Positions 8,568 to 17,456 of a DNA stretch of 64,000 nt are shown one piece after another (position 1 is the first letter of the stretch; every line of letters starts with the position of its first letter). Below the pieces are notes generated by a model, which saw only the letters and a program-made list of their open reading frames with translations, was not told where the DNA came from and did not search any database. This stretch comes from Hymenobacter convexus. GTDB taxonomy: Bacteria; Bacteroidota; Bacteroidia; Cytophagales; Hymenobacteraceae. The stretch spans positions 62,001-126,000 of the forward strand of contig NZ_JAUQON010000012.1 in NCBI RefSeq assembly GCF_030580955.1, given 5' to 3'. The position numbers and the translations under genes are program-made.

Positions 8568-10322
8568 TTAGGCTTCCTGGAGTTTGTGCGAGAAAGTGAG
8601 GACGATAAATTCGGCGGGCCGGACGGCGGCCAGGCCGATTTCGATAATCATCCGGCCGTTGTTCACGTCGTCGGTGGTCATCGTTGTGCCCAGCCCCACC
8701 CGCACGTAGTAGGCGGCTTTGGGCGAGGGGCCGGCCAGCGCCCCCTGCTGCCAGAGGGTGTAGAGGTAGCTTTCAATCATGCCCCGGACTTTCAGCCAGG
8801 TGGCGGCATCGTTGGGCTCGAAAACGGCGAAGAACGTGGCTTTCTTGGCCGACTCTTCTACCATGCTGAACAGCCGCCGCACCGAGATGTAGCGCCATTC
8901 GTTGTCGTTGCCGGCCAGGGTGCGGGCGCCCCAAATGAGCGTCCCCTTGCCGGTAAAGCTGCGGATGGCGTTAATGGACTTGCCGGAGTCGGCGTCGATG
9001 TTCAAACGCCCCTGCTGCCCGGCGTCGATTTTCTGGGCGGGGGCCACCACGGCGCTCAGGCTCACGTTGGCCGGGGCTTTCCACACGCCGCGCTCCCGGT
9101 CCACCGTGGCATACACCCCCGCCACGGCCGGCGAAGGCGGCAAGGTGACAGTCTCCAGACTCAAGCGCTGCTTGATGGCATTGTAGAGCGCCGTTTGGGT
9201 GTTCTTTATCTCATCCAACGTGGTTGTACTGTTGGAAGAACTTGCTCCGGGTGTCGTGCCAGAGGCAGGTGCAACGGGGGGAGCAGTGGCAGCCGGCGGC
9301 GTTACGACGACAACGAGCTTAGCCGCAGCACCATTATTCGTTACTTTAAGGCCTCCCGCGACGGTTTTGCTCCGGCCTTTGGCTATCGTCTCGTTTTCTA
9401 TTGCCCCCAACAGCTCGGTGTTTCCAAGCTCTGAGTCGAGGTCAAAACCCTTTTTCTCCAGGTCCGTCCGCTTGTTCCATTCGTCCACGACGGTCTGGGT
9501 TTGCGTGTCGCTTTCAATGCTAATGGTCAGCGAATTGGTGTCGACCGCAAACGTTGGAGCCGCCGCCACGCGGGCCGGCGCACCGGCATTGGTTGTGCTG
9601 CTGGTGCCGGCCGAGCCCGTGGTAGTCGCTTTTGGGGCCGACGCCGTTCCGCGGTTAATCACCGTCACCCCGGCATCTTCGTACTGAAAGCCGATGGATG
9701 TCTTTAGAAAGGGGTAGTAGGCCGCGCCGTACTTCAGGTTATTGTTTCCAATGCCTGTTTTAAAGTCCGCCGCGTCTTTGTCGATGCGAATGACGTCAAT
9801 CAGGCAAAACCGGTCCATAAGCTGGTTGCACTGCGCGAGGGCGGCGCTGCACAACTCGTAATAATCGGCCTCCGGCAGGCTGCTGGCTTCGGATAAGACG
9901 ATGAGAGTTGGCTCGTCTTCCATGGCCACAATGTCCAGTGCCGCCGAAAACCGTTCTTTCGTCTTGGCCTCCTGATACGTCCCCACCGACAGCACGTAGC
10001 AGTCGCTGCCCCCGTTCTTAAAAAAATGGTCGAGGGCGTAGAACAGCTTATGCGTTTCCGGAATGGCGTCGGCATCGGTTTCCACCCGCAGGGCATAGGG
10101 CAAGGCGTTGTTCTCCACCGTCACGGTGTAGTTGCGCGGGGCCGGCCCCCCAAAGTACAGCCGGTATTCCGGCAGCGAATTGATGCGGACTGGCACCCCC
10201 TCGCCCTTCACCGTTAGCTCGGTGTGGCCGATGAAGATGGGAACGGCCGTCGATACTTCCGCTACCGATGGCGGCAGAGTAGCCTCTTCTTTGATGTAGA
10301 CATCCGGGGTGAGTAAATTCAT
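8568..10322 (-). CDS. eCIS contractile tail sheath protein with a large central insertion
   Basis: 584-aa sheath protein. Residues 1-220 carry the standard N-terminal part (TPDVYIKEEATLPPSVAEVS, TAVPIFIGHTE, YYELCSAALAQCNQLMDRFC). The C-terminal 200 residues are the conserved core that interlocks sheath subunits (INAIRSFTGKGTLIWGARTL, WRYISVRRLFSMVEESAKKA, ending RPAEFIVLTFSHKLQEA). Between about residues 224 and 385 is an inserted region with two low-complexity linkers rich in Ala, Thr, Ser and Gly around a small beta-rich segment; common sheath proteins are 350-480 aa. This insertion likely decorates the particle surface. Only one sheath gene is present. 207 bp separate it from the cap gene upstream. 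Confidence 0.92.
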   Translation of the reverse strand: MNLLTPDVYIKEEATLPPSVAEVSTAVPIFIGHTELTVKGEGVPVRINSLPEYRLYFGGPAPRNYTVTVENNALPYALRVETDADAIPETHKLFYALDHFFKNGGSDCYVLSVGTYQEAKTKERFSAALDIVAMEDEPTLIVLSEASSLPEADYYELCSAALAQCNQLMDRFCLIDVIRIDKDAADFKTGIGNNNLKYGAAYYPFLKTSIGFQYEDAGVTVINRGTASAPKATTTGSAGTSSTTNAGAPARVAAAPTFAVDTNSLTISIESDTQTQTVVDEWNKRTDLEKKGFDLDSELGNTELLGAIENETIAKGRSKTVAGGLKVTNNGAAAKLVVVVTPPAATAPPVAPASGTTPGASSSNSTTTLDEIKNTQTALYNAIKQRLSLETVTLPPSPAVAGVYATVDRERGVWKAPANVSLSAVVAPAQKIDAGQQGRLNIDADSGKSINAIRSFTGKGTLIWGARTLAGNDNEWRYISVRRLFSMVEESAKKATFFAVFEPNDAATWLKVRGMIESYLYTLWQQGALAGPSPKAAYYVRVGLGTTMTTDDVNNGRMIIEIGLAAVRPAEFIVLTFSHKLQEA

Positions 10323-10529
10323 GTGCGGGGTAGTTGCCTTTTAAACGTGAGGAGAAAGCAATGCAAGGGGAAAGCCAATTATTGATGGCCAGCGGCGTGG
10401 GTGGTCTTCCACAGGGTTCAGCGGGCTTTTCGCCGCGCGGACCAGCCGGGCGAGAGGGGGCGGTTGAATTCAGAATAGCTGATTACCGATGGCCTCCCGC
10501 CGGTCAGCCCCGGCCGGAATTATGCCATT

Positions 10530-11162
10530 TTACTGGCTTACAGCAATTTGTACTTCGGGCTCCTTATTGCTCAAACTGTCGGTGGCCAGCGACGTGGTCC
10601 GGATTTCGCGGACGGTGACTGGCGTTACCGCGTCCTCCCCGCGGTCGCGGAAAACCAGAATCCCGACCTTGTATAAGGCGGAGGGGTGGTACTGGGTTTT
10701 CAACGAATTCCACAGTTCGTTTTGCTGCGACAAAGACATGGTAACCAGCTCCATGCGCAGCTGCTGGATTTCCGGATGGTCTTTGAGCTCCGGGCAGTTC
10801 TCGCCGTCTAGGGTCAGGTTTTGCTGAAAGAACTGCATGATGTGCGACAGGAACTTCAGCGACTGTTCGTAGGCCGAAAACCGGCACACAAACAGCACAA
10901 ACAGGTTGATGCTAATGGGCGGATGCTTGCCCGTTCTCACCCCCGTGGCGTGGTCGTAGTGCTCCTGGTAGCGGTTGGCGGGCCGTAGCATTTTTTCCTC
11001 CTCAATGTTGATGAGCAAGGGCACCACATTGTTCAGCGGAAACACGATGGGGTCGGTGTTTTCACCGGCCAAAAACACCGCTTTGTCTTCCTGTAGCTGC
11101 GTCTGTGTGCGGAAGTAGCGGTTCAGCTTATTGCGCAGCAGGCTCAATACCTCATCAATCAT
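10530..11162 (-). CDS. eCIS tail terminator/cap protein, DUF4255 (Afp16-like)
   Basis: 210-aa protein of the DUF4255/Pvc16 N-terminal family, which terminates tube and sheath growth at the distal end. I use ATG 11162 (MIDEVLSLLRNKLNRYFRTQ), the typical family start; upstream in-frame codons add only an atypical leader. Characteristic pieces are FPLNNVVPLLINIEEEKMLR, HPPISINLFVLFVCRFSAYE and SLKFLSHIMQFFQQNLTLD. Length is normal for the family. It is the first gene of the leftward operon and lies about 140 bp downstream of a good Bacteroidota-type promoter, so it should be transcribed with the sheath, tube and baseplate genes. Confidence 0.88.
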   Translation of the reverse strand: MIDEVLSLLRNKLNRYFRTQTQLQEDKAVFLAGENTDPIVFPLNNVVPLLINIEEEKMLRPANRYQEHYDHATGVRTGKHPPISINLFVLFVCRFSAYEQSLKFLSHIMQFFQQNLTLDGENCPELKDHPEIQQLRMELVTMSLSQQNELWNSLKTQYHPSALYKVGILVFRDRGEDAVTPVTVREIRTTSLATDSLSNKEPEVQIAVSQ

Positions 11163-11302
11163 TGCGTGGGTAGAGGAACGGTTGTTTAATGTGCACCTGC
11201 GGGGCTGCCGCAGGCCAGGTAGAGGCATTTAAAACAAACCGTCTTGCCGTTAAACGCAAGAATGTTCAAGTTTTTGTTAGGATAGTATTTAGCTCGATGG
11301 GC

Positions 11303-11333
11303 CAAATGTAAAGAGGAGTTTATATAGCTACAA
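11303..11333 (-). promoter_or_regulatory. Candidate Bacteroidota promoter of the leftward eCIS operon
   Basis: On the minus strand TTG (11333-11331), a 20-base spacer, then TACATTTG (11330-11303 end), a perfect match to the TAnnTTTG -7 box used by Bacteroidota primary sigma factors. Transcription would begin near 11296, leaving a leader of about 130 bases before the cap gene. Confidence 0.6.
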
Positions 11334-11498
11334 GCAAAAATTTATGGAGCGTTGTTTTTTACATGCTCCAGAACCACCTCGCATTACAGAACACTTTGGC
11401 AGACAAGGCAAATCAGGTTGCCCGAGTGCGCCCGGTTGCTTGGGTCAGCCGCAGCCGGAAGCTGATACTCTCCCTCATATTATGGATTTAGCCAACGG

Positions 11499-11519
11499 AA
11501 TCAAATCAATTATTTGATT
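11499..11519. promoter_or_regulatory. Perfect 8-bp inverted repeat, possible operator
   Basis: AATCAAAT, five-base spacer CAATT, then ATTTGATT: a perfect palindrome with 8-bp arms in the AT-rich divergent region. No T-tract follows, so a terminator is unlikely. A dimeric regulator site controlling one or both eCIS operons is inference. Confidence 0.4.
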
Positions 11520-11917
11520 ACTACTCATGCGCTTATGTGCGTGCCTGCTATTATTTAATCAATTCGAGCATTTACAAAACTTGCACGGACCCACTTTGCG
11601 TGAGTACGTTAGCGCTCAATAGAAAAATAGGCAGACTACATTTACTCCTGGTAAGACCTGCTTCCTGCCGAGATGCCGATAGATTGCGCTGGGGGTAGCT
11701 TTTAATCCGACAGCTACACTGGCCGCTCGACCTGGCCGGGCGCTGCCGGATGACGTTTCCGGGCAGCCCTGACCACCAAGCCACTCCCGCTGACAGCCGG
11801 TAAAAAGCCGGGCGTTCAGTAGCTGCGGCATTAAAACCTTCTTTCCCTGTTTCAGACCCAGCATCCGGCGCGCATCGGCCGACCACGAGGGCCCGCACAC
11901 TTCTACCCAGTTTTCTT

Positions 11918-14485
11918 ATGGCTGCTGCACGTCCCGTAAGCATCTCCAACGCCCCCCCGGCACACCCGGCCCTGGATTTTGACTTTTTGTTTGCCGAAGG
12001 CCTGCGCCACATCCGGCGGCTGGCGGGCAGCACCTGGACCGACCACAACACCCACGACCCCGGCATCACCATCCTGGAGCAGTTGTGCTACGTGCTGACC
12101 GACCTGGCCTACCGCATCAACTACGACATCCGGGACCTGCTGACCCGGGAAGACGGCACGCTGGGGGACAGCATGTTCAGCCCGGCGCAGCTGCTCACCG
12201 TCAATCCGGTCACGCTGGCCGACATCCGGAAGGTGGTGCTGGACGTGCCCGGCGTGAAAAACGCCTGGGTGGAAAAAGTGTCGCAGCCCGCGCCGGACAT
12301 TTTTTACGACGCCCGCCGCCACACGCTCGAAGTGGCCGATGCCGGCGGGCAGGCCGCGCCGCTGCTCATCAATGGGCTGTACCGCGTGCTGGTGGAGCCG
12401 GATGAACTGCTCGACACCCACGCCACCGAGGCCGCCGTGTGGGCCCGGCTGCACCAATGCCGCGGCCTGTGCGAAGACTTCGTCGAAGTACGGTCGTTGC
12501 CGGCCCAGGGAATCGCGCTTTTGGGCACCATCGAGCTGGAAGCCACCGCCGACATCGATGCGCTGGCGGCGGCGGTGCGGTTTCAGGTGGCCGAGCTGAT
12601 TTCCCCGCACATCCGGTTTTACACGCTGCAGGAGCGCATCGCCAGCGGCCTCACCACCGAGGAGATATTTGACGGTCCCGCGCTGCAGCACGGCTTTATC
12701 GACGACCGGGAGCTCGACGCGTTTGGGCGCCGGACAGAAATCCACGTCTCCGACATCATCCGGGTAATCATGGCCCTGCCCGGGGTAAAGGCCGTGAACG
12801 GCATCGCGCTCCAGGAGGACAAGCAACCGGCCCGGCTGTGGTCGTTCACGCTCGACCCTAAGAAGACCCCGCGCCTGCTGTGGTTGCTCAACCCCGACGC
12901 CGCGGCCGAACTGCAAGGGCCCGCCTTTGTGCAGAAAGGCATTGTGGTGCGGCCGGATGCCCGGCGGGTCGAGGCCCTTTTCGACCAGCTGCGGGCGGCC
13001 AACTCCTCCCGGCCACTGGACCGCAGCCACCGCGACCGCACGGCTCCGGCCGGCCAGTACCGGCAGGCGGGCACCTATTATTCCATCCAGCACCACTTCC
13101 CAGCCGTGTACGGGCTGGGCGATTTCGGCTTGCCCGACGATGCGTCGCCGCAGCGGCAGGCGCAGGCCAAGCAGCTCAAGGCCTACCTGTTGTTCTTCGA
13201 GCAAATTCTGGCCGATTATTTTGCGCAGGTTGGGGGATTGAAGAGCCTGGTGGCGTTCGATGTGGAGCCGGCGGCCGTGCCCGCTTTCCAGCCGCTGGCC
13301 GGCATTGTGCCCGGGGTGCATGCGGTGCTTCGAGAGCCTGGCGTGACCTTGGGTACCGAGCCCGGGCCGGAAACCGCGGCGGCCCAGCCGTACGAGCCGC
13401 ACGAGCGGATGGACCGGTTTTTAGACCATTTGCTGGCCCGCTTTGGCGAAAGCCTGACCGATGTTTCGCGGGCGTTGCCGCCGGCAGCGCAGGCGCAACT
13501 CAAGCAGGAGCTGCCCGCGCAGCTGCTCAACGCCAAGCTACGCTTCCTGAAAGCCTACCCGCAGCTCAGCAACGACCGGGGCAAAGCCTTCGATTACACA
13601 GCGCCGGGCTGGGACACCCTGAACGTGTCCGGGCTCGAAAAGCGGGTGGCGGCAAAGCTGGGCATTGCGGACTGGCGCCGCCGAAGCCTGGCATCCGCCA
13701 ACGAAGAAGGCTTTCACCTGATTGAGCACGTACTGCTGCGCCCCCTGGCCAGCGACGTGGCCCCGACGGTGGCCGCCTTGCTACCGGTGAGCATCACCGC
13801 CTTTGAGGCATCGGACCAGCCCGGCCGCACGCTGTGCCGGTGCGCTACAAATGGCCTGGCCACCGGCGAATCCGTGCTAATCATCAATGCCGGCGCTTAC
13901 GACGGCACGCAGACGGTGGGGCAAATCAAACCCGATTCCTTCGAAATTGAAGTGCCGTACCAGCCGCTGGCCGAGGCGAAGCGCGGGCCCGGGCCGGCCT
14001 GGCTGCGCACGGGCCTGAACACGACCCTGCTGGCGTTGGCCCGGCAGCCCATAGCCTCCTTTAAGCCGAGCTCGGCCCAGCGCACGGTGTGCACGGCGCC
14101 CGACCACCAGCTGGAAGTGGGCGCCCAAATCAGAATCATCAATACGGCGCACTACAACGGCACCTACGTGGTGAGCCGGCTGACGCGCAACACGTTTGAG
14201 ATTAACAAAAGCTTCTCGGAAGACGAAGCCGGCGGCAGTTGGATTGACGACCGGCTGCTGCCGGACCCGTACTCGCTGCAGCTCACCTTTGTGTTTCCGG
14301 ACTGGCCGCCGCGCTTTCAGGAGGAGGCGTTTCGGGCGTTTGCCCAACAAACCATTCGGGCGCAGACGCCGGCTCACCTTCAGGTTTATGTAAAATGGCT
14401 GTCGGCGGCGGCCATGGGCGAATTTGAGGGCGCTTACCAACAATTTCTGGAGCAACTGCAACTCAAGGGGTATGGACAACAATAA
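11918..14485 (+). CDS. eCIS baseplate J-like wedge protein (Afp11-like)
   Basis: 855-aa protein opening the rightward eCIS operon. Its N-terminus has the motif WTDHNTHDPGITILEQLCYV followed by LTDLAYRINYDI, which I know from baseplate J-like wedge proteins of contractile particles (the D-x-x-x-H-D-P-G-I-T-x-L-E block). The middle is beta-rich and the last ~300 residues include two repeated beta modules (RTLCRCATNGLATGESVLII and QRTVCTAPDHQLEVGAQIRI, about 90 residues apart), then a C-terminal helix region. With the giant protein at the left edge it would form the wedge heterodimer (Afp11/Afp12, T4 gp6-gp7). Start ATG 11918 follows the control region directly; the stop overlaps the next gene by 14 bases. 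Confidence 0.8.
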   Translation: MAAARPVSISNAPPAHPALDFDFLFAEGLRHIRRLAGSTWTDHNTHDPGITILEQLCYVLTDLAYRINYDIRDLLTREDGTLGDSMFSPAQLLTVNPVTLADIRKVVLDVPGVKNAWVEKVSQPAPDIFYDARRHTLEVADAGGQAAPLLINGLYRVLVEPDELLDTHATEAAVWARLHQCRGLCEDFVEVRSLPAQGIALLGTIELEATADIDALAAAVRFQVAELISPHIRFYTLQERIASGLTTEEIFDGPALQHGFIDDRELDAFGRRTEIHVSDIIRVIMALPGVKAVNGIALQEDKQPARLWSFTLDPKKTPRLLWLLNPDAAAELQGPAFVQKGIVVRPDARRVEALFDQLRAANSSRPLDRSHRDRTAPAGQYRQAGTYYSIQHHFPAVYGLGDFGLPDDASPQRQAQAKQLKAYLLFFEQILADYFAQVGGLKSLVAFDVEPAAVPAFQPLAGIVPGVHAVLREPGVTLGTEPGPETAAAQPYEPHERMDRFLDHLLARFGESLTDVSRALPPAAQAQLKQELPAQLLNAKLRFLKAYPQLSNDRGKAFDYTAPGWDTLNVSGLEKRVAAKLGIADWRRRSLASANEEGFHLIEHVLLRPLASDVAPTVAALLPVSITAFEASDQPGRTLCRCATNGLATGESVLIINAGAYDGTQTVGQIKPDSFEIEVPYQPLAEAKRGPGPAWLRTGLNTTLLALARQPIASFKPSSAQRTVCTAPDHQLEVGAQIRIINTAHYNGTYVVSRLTRNTFEINKSFSEDEAGGSWIDDRLLPDPYSLQLTFVFPDWPPRFQEEAFRAFAQQTIRAQTPAHLQVYVKWLSAAAMGEFEGAYQQFLEQLQLKGYGQQ

Positions 14486-15806
14486 TTACTTGCTTCGGGC
14501 GGCGCGCAATGTGCTCGTGCGGCAACTGGGCCTAGCCGCTCCCGCCCCATTGCCCGATTTGCCGGTGCTGGCCGAAGAAAAAGTGGTGATGCACGGCAAT
14601 TTCACCTTGATTGACATTGCCTACAGCCAGCCCGGTGTGCAATACCGGCTGTGCGACGGCGAGGGCCGCCCCGTCAGCGGGACCAAAGCCGAGGCCGAAG
14701 GCACTGGCGGCACCCTGCAGCTAAAAACCAACAGCCTGGACGACGAAGATTTTTCGTTTGGCGTCCGGGCGGTTCGGACCCCGCCGGAAACCGAAGCCTT
14801 CCTGGCCAGCTTTCCCGAGGTGAAGCTGCTGCAGGCGGCGCTCGTGCAGGTCCGGATTGACACGGAGCTACCCACCGCCCTGAAAGAACCGGCCATCGCC
14901 TTCGCTGCGCCGGCCGAGGTTTGGGTGCTGGGCGCGCAAAGCAAAACCCAGTACCAACTGGTGGACGAGCAGGAGCAGCCCCTGGGGACGGCGGTGGTCA
15001 CCCGGGTTAGCGGCGATTTGCAGCTCTGGACGGATGCGCTGACCGAAGACACCACCATCGTGGTGCGGGCTACCAGCACGAAAACCAGTAAAACCAGCCT
15101 GAGCGACTTGCTGACGCATCGTTTGCGGGTGGAAGTAAAACCCAATGTGGACTTGGCCGCCGTGCTGAGCCCGCCCGTCGTCGACTACAACAGCAGGGCG
15201 GTGATTCGCCTGGCCGACACCCAAAAAACGGCCAGCTACCAGTTGCTTATCACCGACGCAGACGGCACGGCCCAACCGGCCGACGCGCTGCCCGTGGCCG
15301 GCACAGGGGGCGAAATCGAGCTGCCAATCGGGGCATTGCGGGAGGACTGCACCGTCGGCATCAGAGCCACGAAGGTGGCGTCGGGCCTGGCCGAGGTGCT
15401 GCCCGTGCAACTGACCGTGCCGGTAAGGCCGGACCCGGCCAAAGAATTGTCGCTGGTGGAAAGCCTGACCGAGGCGGGCAAAAACACGGCGGTGAGCGAC
15501 GTAGCGGCCGGCACGGCGGCAATTATTAAGGTGGCCAACACCCAGCTGGGCGTGTGCTACCAGCTTCGCGCCGGCACCTCCCCCATCGGCATGCCGGCGT
15601 ACCATCACATCAATGCCGGCATCGGCAAGGCCAGGGTCGGGTTGGAATTTGCGGTAGACACGTTCAGCGGCGACGCCGTGTACCTGCCAACCGGGGTGCT
15701 CACGCAGGACACCGCGTTTAGCGTGTTCGCGTATAAGCCCACCCGCGAAGCGGAAGGCGTGGTAGTGGGCACGATAGCCGTGCCCGTCCGGCCCGACGGC
15801 GCATGA
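14472..15806 (+). CDS. Four-repeat Ig-like protein in the eCIS operon, function unknown
   Basis: 444-aa protein (ATG 14472, MDNNNYLLRAARNVLVRQLG) that overlaps the end of the baseplate gene and gives an ATGA junction to the tape-measure gene. After an N-terminal helix of about 30 residues it is built of four related units of about 100 residues. Each has a core of the form [VTA]-x-Y-[RQ]-L followed by a Gly/acidic turn: YRLCDGEG near 58, YQLVDEQEQP near 161, YQLLITDADG near 256, YQLRAGTSP near 363. Each unit also has a G-G-x-[LI]-x-[LI] strand and ends in a [GV]-[VI]-R-A strand. No signal peptide. It could be a fibre, a baseplate accessory or a cargo adaptor; I do not recognise the family. Confidence 0.8.
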   Translation: MDNNNYLLRAARNVLVRQLGLAAPAPLPDLPVLAEEKVVMHGNFTLIDIAYSQPGVQYRLCDGEGRPVSGTKAEAEGTGGTLQLKTNSLDDEDFSFGVRAVRTPPETEAFLASFPEVKLLQAALVQVRIDTELPTALKEPAIAFAAPAEVWVLGAQSKTQYQLVDEQEQPLGTAVVTRVSGDLQLWTDALTEDTTIVVRATSTKTSKTSLSDLLTHRLRVEVKPNVDLAAVLSPPVVDYNSRAVIRLADTQKTASYQLLITDADGTAQPADALPVAGTGGEIELPIGALREDCTVGIRATKVASGLAEVLPVQLTVPVRPDPAKELSLVESLTEAGKNTAVSDVAAGTAAIIKVANTQLGVCYQLRAGTSPIGMPAYHHINAGIGKARVGLEFAVDTFSGDAVYLPTGVLTQDTAFSVFAYKPTREAEGVVVGTIAVPVRPDGA

Positions 15807-17416
15807 GCCAGCAGACACACATTATCCGGCGCCAGCTGGTTGAAGTGCACCTGCCCCCGGGCACCGATAGCCACGCGGTGCAGGAACGGGTCAGCCGCAT
15901 TTGCCGGGAGGTGTTTACCGCGCTGCTGGACGAGTACCTGAGCCGCTACGCCGGCCCGGACAAAGTGCAGCTGACTCGCCTCGAAATCGACCTGGGCACT
16001 ATCGCCCTTGCCGACCTGGAACTGACGCTGCCCCAGCGGCTGGCCCACGAGCTGGAGCGGGTGCTGCCGCCGGCCGTGCTGGCGGCAGCAGGCCCGGCGG
16101 TGGACCAGCGCAACCCCAGCAACAGCAGCGACAAGCCCGGAAAAACGCTGGGCAGCGACACCGACCTCATCGCCTATTTTCTCCGTTTCGGCCTGCTGCC
16201 CTGGTGGGCCACGCCGGTTTCCTCCCAACGCCTGGCCGACGCTTTTGCCCGTGCCCAGCGGCAGGATGCCCGCGCTCTGAAACGGTTGCTAACCAATATT
16301 CTGGATGAGCCGGCCGCTACGGCGCGGCTTTTTTATTCTTGCGCGGACACGCTGCTAGAGCAGCTGCTGGGGCTGTGGCTACCCGCGCCACCGCCGGGCC
16401 TACAGGGGCTGAAGGCCGCCCTGTTGGGCCCGCAAGGCGCCATTGCGGAATCTGTGGCCGGACGGCAGGCCTGGTGGTATGGCTTGTTTAAAACTGCCAC
16501 CCACGAGGGCGTGGCTGCCGGCCACTACGATGCCCCAGCTATTTATCACCTGCTCAGCCGTTTTCTGGCCGCCAAAGCGGACGGCATCCCGGCCGCAGCG
16601 CTGCCTGGGCAAGATACGCTGGCGCTGCTCGCGGAGGTTTTCTCGCTTGGAAAAGCAATTTCTGCTCCCACACGGGCCGCTATGCCGGGGCTTCCCGCAC
16701 CGTTGGAGCCGGCAAAGCCGGCGGCTTTGGAGGACGAAGGCGGCCGGGCGGACACCACTGAATCGTCGCTCCGGCGCCCGCCTTTTTCAAGCAGCGCGCC
16801 CTCCCCTGCCGAAACCCTGCTTCAGGGACTGGCACCGGGGCAACCGGGCCCAGCGGCAACCAGCCGAATCTTGCCCCTGGGCCGGGCGGATACGTTCAGC
16901 GATTCCGACAAAATCGGCATCCGGAACGCGGGACTGGTGCTGCTTTGGCCCTTTCTGCCCCGGTTTTTTGCCGCGCTCGGCCTCACCAGCGAAGGCCGAT
17001 TTCCGGATGCGGACGCGGCCACCCGGGCCTGCCTGATGCTGCAATACCTCGCGGAAGGCACGACCGACGACGTCTTTGAGGCGGCGCTTCCGCTCAACAA
17101 ATTGTTGTGCGGCCTGGCGCTGGGCCAGCCCCTGCCTACGGCCTGGGTTATTCGTCCGGAGGAAGCAAGCGCCGCCACAACCTTGCTCGAAGCCGTGATT
17201 CAGAACGGCCCGCTGTGGCGGACGGTATCCGTCGAGGGCTTCCGGCAGGCCTTTTTGCAGCGGGAAGGCTTGCTCAGCACCCGCGACGGCCACTGGCTGC
17301 TGCAAGCGGCCCGCGAAACCCACGACATCATCATCGACCGGCTGCCGTGGGCGGTGCGCCACGTGAAGCTGCCCTGGATGGAGCGCCTGATTTTTGTTGA
17401 ATGGCAGCAGGCCTGA
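15803..17416 (+). CDS. Contractile injection system tape-measure protein (Afp14-like)
   Basis: 537-aa protein of the CIS tape-measure family. The N-terminus is diagnostic: HIIRRQLVEVHLPPGTDSHA, then RLEIDLGTIALADLELTLPQ, the strand-helix-strand unit with L-x-x-L-E-[IV]-D-L-G that I associate with this family in Bacteroidota. The centre is helical with a Pro/Ala-rich stretch (about residues 300-350) and the C-terminus is conserved-looking again (LPLNKLLCGLALGQPLPTAW, WLLQAARETHDIIIDRLPWA, ending MERLIFVEWQQA). The protein should set sheath and tube length. The start codon overlaps the previous stop (ATGA), so translation is coupled; the ATPase gene follows after 40 bp. Confidence 0.85.
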   Translation: MSQQTHIIRRQLVEVHLPPGTDSHAVQERVSRICREVFTALLDEYLSRYAGPDKVQLTRLEIDLGTIALADLELTLPQRLAHELERVLPPAVLAAAGPAVDQRNPSNSSDKPGKTLGSDTDLIAYFLRFGLLPWWATPVSSQRLADAFARAQRQDARALKRLLTNILDEPAATARLFYSCADTLLEQLLGLWLPAPPPGLQGLKAALLGPQGAIAESVAGRQAWWYGLFKTATHEGVAAGHYDAPAIYHLLSRFLAAKADGIPAAALPGQDTLALLAEVFSLGKAISAPTRAAMPGLPAPLEPAKPAALEDEGGRADTTESSLRRPPFSSSAPSPAETLLQGLAPGQPGPAATSRILPLGRADTFSDSDKIGIRNAGLVLLWPFLPRFFAALGLTSEGRFPDADAATRACLMLQYLAEGTTDDVFEAALPLNKLLCGLALGQPLPTAWVIRPEEASAATTLLEAVIQNGPLWRTVSVEGFRQAFLQREGLLSTRDGHWLLQAARETHDIIIDRLPWAVRHVKLPWMERLIFVEWQQA

Positions 17417-17456
17417 CCGGCCGCTACCATCTGCTTAGCTAACACCTGCCCTTCAA

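Larger units (their letters stand above)
11163..11917. other. 755-bp divergent control region between the two eCIS operons
   Basis: No convincing gene is present here; the frames that stay open read as random Arg/Ser-rich sequence. From about 11260 to 11620 the DNA is visibly more AT-rich than its surroundings. It contains a TTG/TAnnTTTG promoter facing left and an 8-bp perfect palindrome. I could not find an equally good promoter facing right toward the gene at 11918; a TACATTTA at 11634-11641 is the closest match and lacks a clear upstream TTG. Confidence 0.6.

Noticed and set aside
11572..12072. Minus-strand frames between the eCIS operons as genes
   Set aside because: Residue composition is random (Arg, Ser, Gly) and the frames run into the baseplate gene; no start context or domain.
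11903..13402. Long minus-strand open frame (499 aa) across the baseplate gene
   Set aside because: It is in antisense register with the baseplate gene and has Arg/Gly/His-rich composition without domains. GC-rich coding DNA leaves such mirror frames open.
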